Program-made: the position numbers and the translations under genes
The notes under the pieces: generated by a model
What the model was told of the DNA's origin: nothing
The model's input: the letters and a program-made list of their open reading frames with translations, nothing else
The model's database searches: none
In this document: piece after piece, positions 1 through 12,400 of the stretch
How the letters are laid out: each line of letters opens with the position of its first letter
Position numbering within the stretch: position 1 is the first letter of the stretch
Assembly: GCF_964355755.1 (NCBI RefSeq)
Contig: NC_092676.1
Coordinates: 23,418,288-23,482,287, forward strand
Length of the DNA: 64,000 bases
Source of the DNA: Antedon mediterranea
Lineage: Eukaryota; Echinodermata; Crinoidea; Comatulida; Antedonidae
Direction: 5' to 3'

Positions 1-1480
1 ATGTGGTGTACCGCAAATTTATATCAACAAATATGTAACTTGTTTAGCACGTTTAAAATGGATAGCAAAACATATTTTTAAAAAAAAACCTGAATTATTT
101 CAAACAGACAGCACATTAGTTCAAACGGATAGCACAATAGATAGCTCAATCAAATGGATATAACTATATAACTGTACTGTGCATTCTATACGGATTATCG
201 GGTAGCACATTCTTTCAAATGGATAGCACATTCTTTCAAATGGATAGCACATTATTTCAAATGGATAGCACATGAGGTAGCACAATCAAATGGATTATTC
301 TATGATTATCGGGTAGCACATTCTTTCAAATGGATAGCACATTAGGCCTATTTCAAATGGATAGCACATTCTTTCAAATGGATAGCACATTATTTCAAAT
401 GGATAGCACATTATTTCAAATGGATAGCACATTGGGTAGCACAATCAAATAGATATAGTACTGTACATTATTCTATAAGGATTATCGGGTAGCACATTAT
501 TTCAAATGGATAGCACATTAGGTAGCACAGTCAAATGGATATAGTACTGTACATTATTCTATACGGATTATCGGGTAGCACATTCTTTCAAATGGATAGA
601 AAATTATTTCAAATGGATAGCACATTCTTTCAAATGGATAGCACATTATTTCAAATGGATAGCACATTATTTCAAATGGATAGCACATTAGGTAGCACAA
701 TCAAATGGATGTAATTGTACTGTACATTATTCTATACGGATTATCGGGTAGCACATTCTTTCAAATAGCACACTATTTCAAATGGATAGCACATTATTTC
801 AAATGGATAGCACATTGGGTAGCACAATCAAATGGATATAGTACTGTACATTATTCTTTTTAGGATTATCTGGTAGCACATTATTTCAAATGGATAGCAC
901 ATTAGGTAGCACAATCAAATGGATATAATTGTACTGTACATTATTCTATAGCCTACGGATTATCGGGTAGCACATTCTTTCAAATGGATAGCACATTAGG
1001 TAGCACAGTCAAATGGATATAGTACTGTACATTATTCTATAAGGATTATCGGGTAGCACATTCTTTCAAATGGATAGCACATTAGGTAGCACAATCAAAT
1101 GGATATAGTACTGTACATTATTCTATACGGATTATCGGGTAGCACATTCTTTCAAATGGATAGCACATTCTTTCAAATGGATAGCACATTGGGTAGCACA
1201 ATCAAATGGATATAGTACTGTACTGTACATTATTCTATACGGATTATCGGGTAGCACATTCTTTCAAATGGATAGCACATTCTTTCAAATGGATAGCACA
1301 TTATTTCAAATGGATAGCACATTAGGTAGCACAATCAAATGGATATAATTGTACTGTACATTATTCTATACGGATTATCGGGTACCACATTCTTTCAAAT
1401 GGATAGCAAATTATTTCAAATGGATAGCATGGATTTGGGTAGCACAATCAAATTGAGCACATTGGGTAACACATTGCATC
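1..1480. repeat. Satellite/minisatellite block with 21-bp core
   Basis: The block is built from a 21-bp unit, ttctttcaaatggatagcac(a), alternating with a longer module that reads ggtagcacaatcaaatgg, then gtactgtacattattctat, then cggattatcgggtagcaca. The number of core units between long modules varies from one to about four, so there is a loose higher-order structure. It begins before base 1, decays after about 1440, and holds no coding sequence. Confidence 0.9.
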
Positions 1481-1499
1481 AAATGGGAGCCTACTGTAC

Positions 1500-1710
1500 A
1501 GTTATTCTATTGAATTGAATTGAAATATATATTTATACTGGGTAACCTCTTCAGTCAAAGACTGGTCTCCCAGAGGGCCCAGTTGGTGATCAGTGGCTGT
1601 GATGTACTAATACACCGGGGTAACCCCCCACTCGTCTCGAAAAATGTACTAGGTTCTTTAAAGTACACACGAGCTAGATGTGTATTCTATTATCGGGTGT
1701 AGCACATTAA
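1500..1710. repeat. Dispersed repeat fragment
   Basis: This segment contains 'caccggggtaacccccca', then 'ggttctttaaagtacacac'. The same blocks appear inverted at about 15600-15665 ('gtgtgcactttaaagaaccc', 'gggggttaccccggtg'). It therefore belongs to an interspersed family. The 60-residue open frame across it is not considered a gene. Confidence 0.5.
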
Positions 1711-1739
1711 AATTGAGAGGATAAGATGGACATCATAAT

Positions 1740-2660
1740 TTATTATTAAGGGGAAAAACAGCAAATCCTTACTGAGGGGACACTCCTATAAAGCGGACAT
1801 TAAGGGGACGGGGAACATTTAAGCTCAGTGCCAATGTTCACTCAATATATTTTCCATCACAAAATAACAAAAAAGACGAAATATTTATATCCATTTATCG
1901 TTATTAAATAAAAATGGATATCATGATAATTATGATACTTTGTTTGTCTTGAAAGTTTTCATTGGTGAAACGTTGCCTGCTACATTTTGAATTTCCGAGT
2001 CCAGATCAGTATTGGTATTTGTTTTCCGTGATCTATTCTAACTAATGAAACAATTTTTAGAAAATGATATATCTATTCATATTCATATTCATTTATTATC
2101 CAGAAAAAATAATACAAAAACAATACAAAAAGCATATATAACATAGAACAACAACAAGCAGAGAAAAAGCGCAGAACACTATCCTGGCGGATTGTCAAAA
2201 AGCAATAAATATCGCTATAAAAGACTCTCCTGATAGTGCTGGTGGCAAAATAACATTAACAAGGATAAACATTTAACAACCCGGTAACATAGGATTTATA
2301 TAAAACAGAATAAAAATTGCAATCATTATAAATAAACATGTCTGTTATATATACCGGAAATCTGATAGATATCATCTAAGTGATGTTTTACATATAAGTT
2401 ATAACGTTTAACTTTTCATTCTCCATACATTCAATTCTTTTAATATAGTTCTTGTATAACACCATATCAAGTAGTAGTAGAAATTATTGTAGGTTTTTCT
2501 TATTATTCAGTCAATTCAGTGTTTCTATACAGAAAAGAGTAGTCAGTGGCCTTAACATCAATTAATTGTATAATTTGCACCCAAGGTCGAATAGCAAGAA
2601 ACTCAGGTCCAGTTACATTGGTGTTCATTGGTCAATAGGAAATGAACAGCACACTTATGG
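1740..2660. other. Non-coding stretch, downstream part of an ak9 intron or 3' region
   Basis: It holds a fragment of the 'attaaggggac' repeat family near 1745-1820. The remainder is AT-rich sequence without a recognisable gene. A short open stretch on the minus strand near 1930-2030 was considered as an ak9 exon but its phase does not fit. Confidence 0.4.
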
Positions 2661-2670
2661 GTGGTGACAT

Positions 2671-3065
2671 GGGGCCTGTTCGTAGGGGTTGAAAATACCA
2701 GCTTATTCCCGATTTCCGTTCGCGTGATCCAATTAATAATGGTCGTCAGGAGAAGGCATATTTCGGCAGGATTATCGGCGTTAAGAGGCATAAGGTTTGT
2801 CGCAAGGATAAGCAGTGTAAAAGGTAGCAAGTAATTGTTATTGTAAAGAAAGATCGCGAGTAAAAAATATACAACACGAAACTAGCGTGCGAAAATGGGG
2901 TCGTAGGTTGTAAAGACAACTGACCTTAAAACGTAATTTCCGGTTTGTGATTCGTCGATTAAGCATTTAAGCGGTTAAATATTTCAAGTACGAACAACGC
3001 TCAATTTATAACCCGAGGCATGGGTGAAATTAAGCGCTTATTTTAACCACCGTACGAACACGACC
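2671..3065. mobile_element. MITE, PIF/Harbinger-like termini
   Basis: The left end reads ggcctgttcgtaggggttga. The reverse complement of the right end reads ggtcgtgttcgtacggtggt. Both continue into AAAATA. The imperfect terminal inverted repeats enclose about 395 bp without a long coding frame. The 'ggcctgttcgta' terminus resembles PIF/Harbinger-type ends, but no clear 3-bp target duplication was confirmed. Confidence 0.5.
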
Positions 3066-3252
3066 AAAGTTTAGTTATTGATAAGTTGTCCTTGGGAAAA
3101 ACACATTAGTTGGGTTGACCATGGGCTGACAGAGTTAACGACTTCGTAACGCTATCCGGGGCTCCTGCGCCTAATGTTAGCACCCCTTGTCTGACTCTAG
3201 GCCTAATTGTTTGTTGGCTCTTTTCTACATTTCTCATCTTGGTATAAAATAC

Positions 3253-3405
3253 CTGATAAACTGTCTGTGTCAAGTACACTTTCCTTTGTACTACCCCCCT
3301 GATCATTCACACTCGAGTCCAGCCCAACAGTAGCAGGCTCAGAATCAGGGACGACAGCTTCGGTGATGGTGTTTTCAACACTGACTTGAGGGGGTGCAGT
3401 TATAC
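3253..3405 (-). CDS. ak9: ak9 exon 18, last exon recognised before the window edge
   Basis: Encodes GITAPPQVSVENTITEAVVP, then DSEPATVGLDSSVNDQ and ESVLDTDSLS. The acceptor AACCTAATAG has a weak pyrimidine tract and the donor is GTATTT. Phase 1/1 agrees with exon 17. Two other donors in the same frame (GTAGTA, GTGTAC) are possible, so the left end is uncertain. Confidence 0.5.
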
Positions 3406-6400
3406 CTATTAGGTTTTATGTGATACATAGTGATTGTTAGTGATAAGCAATCCCTTAGTTTTAGTAAACTCTTTTTTTTTCAATTAAGTTCATAGAATTA
3501 CACACATACCATATAACTATACAAGTTAGTATGCCCTTCATTATAACATATTTCCATAGTTATATTATAGCAGTGCATATACATTATTATATCAAAGACA
3601 ATATAACTATACTGGACATCAATTGTTGAATCTTTAGTACTATGAAGCAAATATAAAGCAACTTTAATTATGTGATGACCTATGACATACGATGATCATT
3701 CAATTTGCGACAACCTACAGTAGGACCAGGGACCAATGAACTACAGTAGTTATACTGTATGTTGCATTGTCTGCAATGTAGAGTACACTATGGACAATTA
3801 TAAGTCGATTTCCCATTACAGTTTTGGTGGATTGTAGGTCCAGAGGATACCAACAAGACAATAATGTATAGATCATATGTCCAAAGGCTCCCTAATGACA
3901 AAGGTCATAGGTTAACACATATCAGAAGTTCTTTTTAGGTTAGTCTGGCATTAGTGACATTAAGGTGAAGAGAGTGCCTCTCAATAATCTATACCTTCTT
4001 CTTGTTCAGTCTCTGGTTCTTCCTCTGGGTCTGCATCTGCATCTTGGTCAATGTCTGTCACATTGACAAGGGGAGGGGATGAATGAATAGTTGATTGATT
4101 GATTTTATTCGATAAAATAGTTAAAATATACAATGTACATATTAAAAAAGAATACCAGGATAACCCATTAAGTCGACAAATAAAAAGTAAACTTATTTCC
4201 AATGGGGTCCAAATAACAAATTAAAAGGAAAACTAAAATTTAAATGTTGTAGTATAATACTGCTGCACAGTGATTATATAACGGCTCACTAACTAAACCC
4301 AGGGGCCCGGACCTTATGGGGGCCTCTGAGGAATAAACAGGCATTAAATATGTTTAAAAAGCTAACAATGCCCAAGGCCTTATGGGTTCCAAAACCAGGG
4401 GCCTCAGCAGGCCTCTGTGTAACGTCACTACTGCTGCATTGTAACTATATTATATCATAATAAGACAGATATTCAAAAAAATAAAAAAATTTGTATTAGA
4501 ATAAAATTTCATAATACTTAACTAGACTTAAATAAATATCACTGCAAATAAAACTGTAAACATAATGATGTAAGAAATATTTCTGAACATACCGTCGGGA
4601 TCTTCGCCCTCGTCTATCCTCTTTTGTCGTCTTTCGGCAATCTCAGCCAATCGTCTTTCTTCTTCTTCAGCTTTCCTTCTTTCATCTTGAAGTCTAATAT
4701 TTTAACAAATTTTTTATTAAAACAAACATTTGTGGATTTCAAGTAAATGTATTTAAATTGAAAGCAATATTTGAAAAAAATGCCAATATTTAATTTACAA
4801 TTAAAAAAAAAATACTTCAAGAACATTTATTTGGACTGATATTAAAAAGATAAAAGAAAATTGATATAAAATTGCTACAAAAAGAACATTTAAATCAATA
4901 CTTAATAAATGCTGAATAGTAAACAAGGCTGAGTCTAAAGCTATGTCTACACTATCAAACTAATTGGACAAAGAAAGTGGTAGTGATATTCTCAAATGGT
5001 AGTGATCCTACGTCTTTCTCCCATCTGCTATGAGCCATTTTAATGTAATGTGGAAAAGATTAACGCAATAAGTATCTTAGCTGTATTTTTAACTCAATTT
5101 GTATTTTTTGTGCCCTCTTTTAACTTTTTATATGACATCTTGTTCTCAGTTTTATGTGATTTTATTCTTTTTTACTGTTTGTGCGACACTGTTTTTAGAC
5201 AATTTTAATGTGTGTACTTTCAGCCAAAGTTTCAAGCCATTCATGAGTTTGACAATAAAGTTTATTGAATTGAATTGATTTGATATGGCATTATCATGTC
5301 CATATTACATTTTTCACATAAAGTTTGATAGTGTAGACAGAGCCTAATGCAAACACGCAAATGGTAACAGACAGTTAAATAAATATTTAATAAATAGTAA
5401 ATAACACATTTATTTATTTATTAATTTTTTTTTTTCAACAATATTTAATGAGGGTGATCTATCCAGCTATTGCTGATCATTATGGACCCTCAGAGGTTCA
5501 CAAGACAAACATATACACAAGATGCTCTACATAAACAAAGTCTTATTACAAGTCTTTGGGAGTGAAGTAATTTGGTCCTTAGAAAAAATCCTGACATGTG
5601 ACGGGACTTGAACCCAGGAGTGGTAGCCAAGCATCATAACCACCAAGCCACAACTCCACTCCATTTAATAATTAACAAGGCCTAATCTTATACGAACATG
5701 CAATTGATCAAGTAAAGTACATTAAAATTAAAGCAATATTTTAAAATGCAAATATTTGAGTAGTAGTATACTGTCAGCGACGTCGATAAATCCAGAGAGC
5801 GGCGTATTTACAAGGTAAATCGGGACAAAAGTTTGCGATGCAAATTTACATCACCGCGCTAGGGCTTAGATATAGACATTTTTGTCCCGATTCACCTAGT
5901 AAATATGGCACCCTTTAGAGTTATCTAAGTTGCTTACTGTAACAAACGAAACTTAAAATAGAAAAACTCAACTTGAAAATAAATTTAAAATAATCAACGC
6001 TGCTATAAAAATTTAATTTTTTTAATTTTTACCTAATCTGAAGTCTGAAGCTACTTCCTGTACTGCAGAAATAAAGTAGGAGATATAGTATTTTTAATTT
6101 TACATATTATTAATATTAAATCAAATTCATCAAAAGATTTCTATAACACACACCTTAAAATTTCAAAAGAGCTACAAATGCTTATAAAAGTTCCAAAACT
6201 CTTTATATTCCATTTTCCCACCATAATTATAATAATGATAATTTTTTTGCAATATTGTTCTTAATTGAATTAATGAGAATAATCTGTACAGAACATCATC
6301 TTGAAAAATTGTTTTAACTTCTCTCTCCTCTTTTACTCGCTCCCTTTTCAACTGACAATCAGACATTGTTTTATAAGTGACTCACCTGGCTTCCTCCAGC

Positions 6401-9400
6401 ACCCGATTCTTTTCTTCTTCCTCTTCTTGTTGTCGGATTTTAGCTTTCATATCAACCTCTTCTTTGTTGAGTTTATACCAACGTTTTAAAAGTAAAACAC
6501 CATTTTCGCTTGGATCTTTTAACATGATGACCTCATCAGGTGCCAATCCTCGATCTATCATGACGTTCCACTGCTCTCTTGTTTGCGGAAAGTTATCGAG
6601 AATCCAACCACCAGCACTTTGAGAGAAAAAGATATTATAGTTATTTTATCCAAGGAAATATTTTTATTTAAATTGTTGATTTTTTGTCCACAACAGCTAA
6701 AAAAACTCTTGTGCTGTGATACAGTAGTTCGTAAGTAAGGAATTCCCTTTAAAGAGGTATTCCTTAGATAGGAGAATGTTATAAATTTGAAGTTGTTTCC
6801 TTTCTTTTAGCCTACGCTTATAAGTGGTAATGGTGAATCTGGCCACAGGACCACAGTGCCTATGGTAACAAGTGTTAGCCCCACATAACTGCTACTAACT
6901 CCCATCTACTGTACAGTTTCCAGTAGCCTCAACTGACACTTACATTGGTCCAGACTGATCTCTGCGAATTAGTTCCTTCTCAACTACAGTGATAGCTTCT
7001 TCTACTGCATCCACATACTGGTCTGGTGTCAAGGTGTACGTCTGAGATTCTGCCTCTCTAATGGCAGCTTCAATAGCAGCCTGTACCTCTGGATGTGTCT
7101 CGTTCACCTCTGTGTCCAGTACTTCGGTTACTACTGATGCTGGTTCAGTGGGGGCGATGGAATCTTTTGTGGTCACATTATCATCTGAAAAATAAATTTT
7201 AAAATGACTTTGTAGTTATTGTAAATAAAATAGAAAAAAGAAAAAAAACAATAGAATACATGAATGAATATATGAATTGTTATTACTCCTTCTCCTGGTC
7301 CGGACATTTATTTCAAATACTGTATGTAGGCCAGCAGGCCTAAGTATATAAAAAGGCAAAATGAATTATTTATTTACATTGATATTTTTGAAAATGTTAT
7401 AATACCGTTTAAAATTTGTAAACCATTTTATTTCAGTGTTTTATTCATGGCTGCCAATTAATTTCATATAATGTACAAGACCAATAAAGTTTCTATATTC
7501 TGTATGAAATTTTAGTATTATAAAAATGTTATATTACCTTTGTCTTCATCATCCTCATCTATTGATAAAAATAAAAGAAAATAAATTATTAGAATCAATT
7601 TAAATCATAATCTTAGGATCAGTAGTTGCAACAGAGCATTGGAATAAAAAAATATAATAGTATAATATAAAAAGTACAGTACAGTTAACTTTATAAAAAT
7701 CGGAAAAGTAAATTCTTTCTTATTACAGTACACTTGACAAATGTAACCATAATAGATAAAATGTAATTATTAAGTTGATAAAACACAAACAAAATTATTA
7801 ATAAATACCATTAAAAACACTGTTTAAGAAAATGATACATACAAGAGTAATAGGATTATGTGTAATGTACTAGTGGCTAAAAATGAAATACATACTTTTC
7901 AATAAAAGTAGTGAATTACAGTATGTGAGTGAACAGACAAAAGAATTACTAAATATAAATGAAGACTAGATAGCAAGGCTGATTGCAGGCTGAAATATGA
8001 TTACTTTCTGCAAGAAAACAACTTTCACATAATAAAAGAGTGATATATTTTAAAAACCAAATTCATAAATGATTAGGGATCACATCAAAATAATTTAACT
8101 GCAGTTACTGCAGTAATGAATATTTCCTACTGCAATATTGTAGATTTTAGTTTGTTTTAATGTACAAAACAGCAGTCACTGCTATATAAAGTGTTTAAGT
8201 TTAAATCCAAAGCTTGTTAAATACTGCAGTAACTGCAGTAGAATAATTTTGCCTTGGTCCCTTAAAGATTACAATAAACACTAGAATAAGTGGAAAGAAG
8301 CAACAAATTGTAGGATGAATTGATTAATTTCTGTAAGAATAAAACTTTCACGTTATATGAAAAGATACAACACACCCTACTGTAATATAGTAATATATTT
8401 TGCAATTTTAATTCATAATTAGTGACCATGTCAAAATAATTTTACTGCAGTAACTACATTGTTTACTGCAAAAATGTATGATTTTAGTTTGTTTCAAGTT
8501 TTAGTTTATCAAGCAGTCACTGCAATAATATAAGTATATAAGTTTATTTTAAAAAAAAGCTTCCTAAGAAATAAAACAGGTTTATAAAGAGTAAACAAAT
8601 GTAGTCACTGCAGTATAATAATGTTGACATGGTCCCTTAAAAAAAACAAAAACAAAACAAAAAAACAAGTGGAAAGAAGCATGTTATTAATATAGTGAGC
8701 CAGACAGTTGCAATTAGTAAGCTAGTTTTCTTGAATATTGTCTACCTTCTCCCACATCATCCTTTTTATCATCGTCTGAATCTTTTCTTTCCTCTTCTTT
8801 TTGCTCCCCTTCATCTGGACCAGGTGTTTTATCACCCTCTGACTCTGATAATTTGTATCTCTCTGTGTTAACAATGGAAGCAAACAAATTAGGTATTTAC
8901 CATTATGATATCATGCAATACAGATAGATATGAACTAGGTCAACAATATAATTTGTAATATACTTGAGTACCAAAATAAAATGTATTATAAATCAATACA
9001 TTAAAGAGACATTTTCGGGACACAAAGTGTTACCATTGGGATTTCCACTGAATAGGGTTGACTGTTGTGTTAAAACTCATTGCCCCTTGTTAATTTCACA
9101 GAAAAGTGTCCCTTTATATAATGTCAAATGAAAAGAAATGTCCCAAAAAGAGAGGTTTAGTGTAGTAAAATTAAATAACAAAAACACTTTTGGAAATTTA
9201 TTTTACTTTGAGTAATATGCAAGACTTTTTCGTGAAAGGAACGAGGGACCAATTATGTTTGAACATATGTCCAACCCTTATTGAGTAGGAGATACCTCTT
9301 TTAATAAGAAACTTGTTCTAAAGTATTCCTATAATACTACAGAGATACCAGAAGTACAAAGTTCTAGGAGAAGTAGAGGAAATTGTATACCACGATAGGC

Positions 9401-12400
9401 CTACTATTACTATCACTAATAAAAGAAAATTCTATAGAACAGATTGCTTTATCATCGATTTTTTTGATGATCAGAAATTAGTGACATCATAAAGTGTCAT
9501 TGTCCAGCAAAATCAATACCTTCTTAATAAAAGATATAAAGATATAAATACTGTAGTACTAATTTAATACCATTTTAGAAGTCTTTAAAATCAGCAGAAT
9601 CAAGATAAGAAGAAAAGACATGATTATTTTCAAAAGGTTACTACAAGTGGTTTTTAGTAAAGTCACAGCAAAACAAAATATTAATCAACTGGCACCAGAA
9701 TATTCCACAAGAGTTTCAATGTGTTTTATACCTTCCTCTTCCGCCACCTCTGCTTCTTCTTGGGCTTTTATACGAGCGAGTTGCTCAGCAGCTACACAAA
9801 TTATAAAGTGAAAAGTTAATACTGAATTTATAGGTACTGTAGGTCATATTTTATTATCAAATCGGTTGATTTAACCGAGTGCAAGTCTGTTTACATAGAA
9901 AAAACAGGCAGACCTGCTCATACTGTACACACAAGAAAAGCGTCACAGATCACATTATGGGGTAAAGACTAGATCATCTCTCACAGATACACAACAAAAA
10001 TCAGCAGTTAAAGATCGCATACATGGGTTCCTCCTCTCCGATGTCGTAGGTCTAGAGTCGAAAACCTATTCCGCACCAAGTACTGTAGCATACTAAAGGT
10101 ATTCATTAAGATTTTTTTTAATTGTGTAATGGCTTTGGCATGGTGAAGTTCAATCATAAAATCACAGAAAAAAATTAAAGAAGCTATTGGGGTCAAAAAA
10201 CATAAAACCTTGAACATAAGAAGGCACATTCAATACAAACTATCAAATATTTATAACCATTTCTTCTGGTAGAGGCCAATACACAACACCTTTAGCATCC
10301 AACAACAAACAACCATTGTATGATTGAAACGTAACAGTAAATATGCTTATGTTGGCTTACTACTACTAGCAACTATTTTTTATCAATTTATTGTTTATGT
10401 TCGTAACCCTGGTTTTTTCACTCCCGCATGCATGATGTAAACGAATCAATTCCACTACGTCATGAAATATATGCAGTTTCTATAGTGACGAAAAAAACAA
10501 TCCACAATGCGTTACAACAAAAGGTGTGTCTACTGTGTCGTACTTCAACAAAAATTATTATACGGTTTCTCTTTCTTTAAATTACAGTATATTCTGAATA
10601 AATGTAAGTGAAATATCTGTATTTAATAATGTAAAACATTGATTCTACTAGTACATATATAGTATAATGGTATTTTAACTAAACAGTTTGCAGAAACAAA
10701 CCATTTGATCACTGGATGAACAGGTCAATTTTTTTGTTAGAATTAGTATATTATAAGCAACTTAATCAGGAAAAAGCACAACAATTCAACATTATTTATA
10801 ATGTAAAAATCAATCCAGCTTTTTGGCTGCTACAGATTTTTATTTGCCTTAGTAAATTGTTTTTGATGTTTTTTTTTAAATTGAAATAAAGATACCGAGA
10901 TATATATAAGATACTGTAAGTTTCGGAAGATAATTGTTTAGCAACAATATATTAAAATAAATAAAATGAACTATGACACAAAAGACGAAAATACAAATTT
11001 TTAAATTCAATTGGCCATATTATGATGATGTCATCTGATTGGCAAAATGTTTACATGAATTTGTATCTACAATCCAATAGCTTCTAGAAAACGTTTTAAT
11101 CATGATTATCACTTTTCATTCTGAAGACCTATAACATATTGAAATTTACTGTAAAGATGAAAATAAGTGACCCACGTTATTTAAATTTTTAGACATAACG
11201 TCATAAAAATGTTAATATGTTTAATTCGTTCGAAAGATAGTTGCTTGACCTAGATAATATTAAAATCTTGGGGGAAATTGAATACGGATAAGCGAGATGC
11301 CCTCTATTGAATGCGATTTCTGCATGAATTCATATCTACAACAAATCTGCTTACATATTTAATTAAAGTTAAACAAATTGAGGGGTCACGTGTAGAAAGT
11401 TGATTAGAAATTGATGTTGAGCATTTTCAACTTTCAAAGTGTGCGTACGCGCGAAAATACCAATGTTAAACATTTTGCTGATGATATGAAGCATTCATGT
11501 GTCCAAATTTCATTTGAAAAGGCTGTTAGTTTTGAATTTATAGTCAAAGTTCTAGGAGAAGTAGAGGAAATTGTATACCACGATAGGCCTACTATTACTA
11601 TCACTAATAAAAGAAAATTCTATAGAACAGATTGCTTTATCATCGATTTTTTTGATGATCAGAAATTAGTGACATCATAAAGTGTCATTGTCCAGCAAAA
11701 TCAATACCTTCTTAATAAAAGATATGAAGATATAAATAGTACTAATTTAATACCATTTTAGAAGTCTTTAAAATCAGCAGAATCAAGATAAGAAGAAAAG
11801 ACATGATTATTTTCAAAAGGTTACTACAAGTGGTTTTTAGTAAAGTCACAGCAAAACAAAATATTAATCAACTGGCACCAGAATACTCCACAAGAGTTTC
11901 AATGTGTTTTACCTTCCTCTTCCGCCACCTCTGCTTCTTCTTGGGCTTTTATACGAGCGAGTTGCTCAGCAGCTACACAAATTATAAAGTGAAAAGTTAA
12001 TACTGAATTTATAGGTACTGTAGGTCATATTTTATTATCAAATCGGTTGATTTAACCGAGTGCAAGTCTGTTTACATAGAAAAAACAGGCAGACCTGCTC
12101 ATACTGTACACACAAGAAAAGCGTCACAGATCACATTATGGGGTAAGGACTAGATCATCTCTCACAGATACACAACACAAATCAGCAGTTAAAGATCGCA
12201 TACATGGGTTCCTCCTCTCCGATGTCGTAGGTCTAGAGTCGAAAACCTATTCCGCACCAAGTACTGTAGCATACTAAAGGTATTCATTAAGATTTTTCTT
12301 AATTGTGTAATGGCTTTGGCATGGTGAAGTTCAATCATAAAATCACAGAAAAAAATTAAAGAAGCTATTGGGATCAAAAAACATAAAACCTTGAACATAA

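Larger units (their letters stand above)
9357..11546. repeat. Tandem segmental duplication, copy A (carries ak9 exon 11)
   Basis: Starts at 'caaagttctaggagaagtag' and is repeated from 11545 with an offset of 2188 bp. The two copies differ by scattered substitutions and small indels. The exon is unchanged. The unit ends at 'ttatagtcaa', where copy A runs directly into copy B. Confidence 0.9.

Noticed and set aside
1930-2035. Open stretch on the minus strand that could be another ak9 exon (reads NTNTDLDSEIQNVAGNVSPM)
   Set aside because: Its acceptor would need a phase-2 predecessor, whereas exon 18 ends in phase 1, and there is no homology to judge by.
5560-5660. tRNA gene
   Set aside because: A- and B-box words are present, but no complete cloverleaf pairing is seen; better explained as a SINE.
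11411-11680. 89-residue open frame on the plus strand
   Set aside because: It spans the junction of the tandem duplication and an R1 repeat, has no family similarity, and is broken in the second copy.
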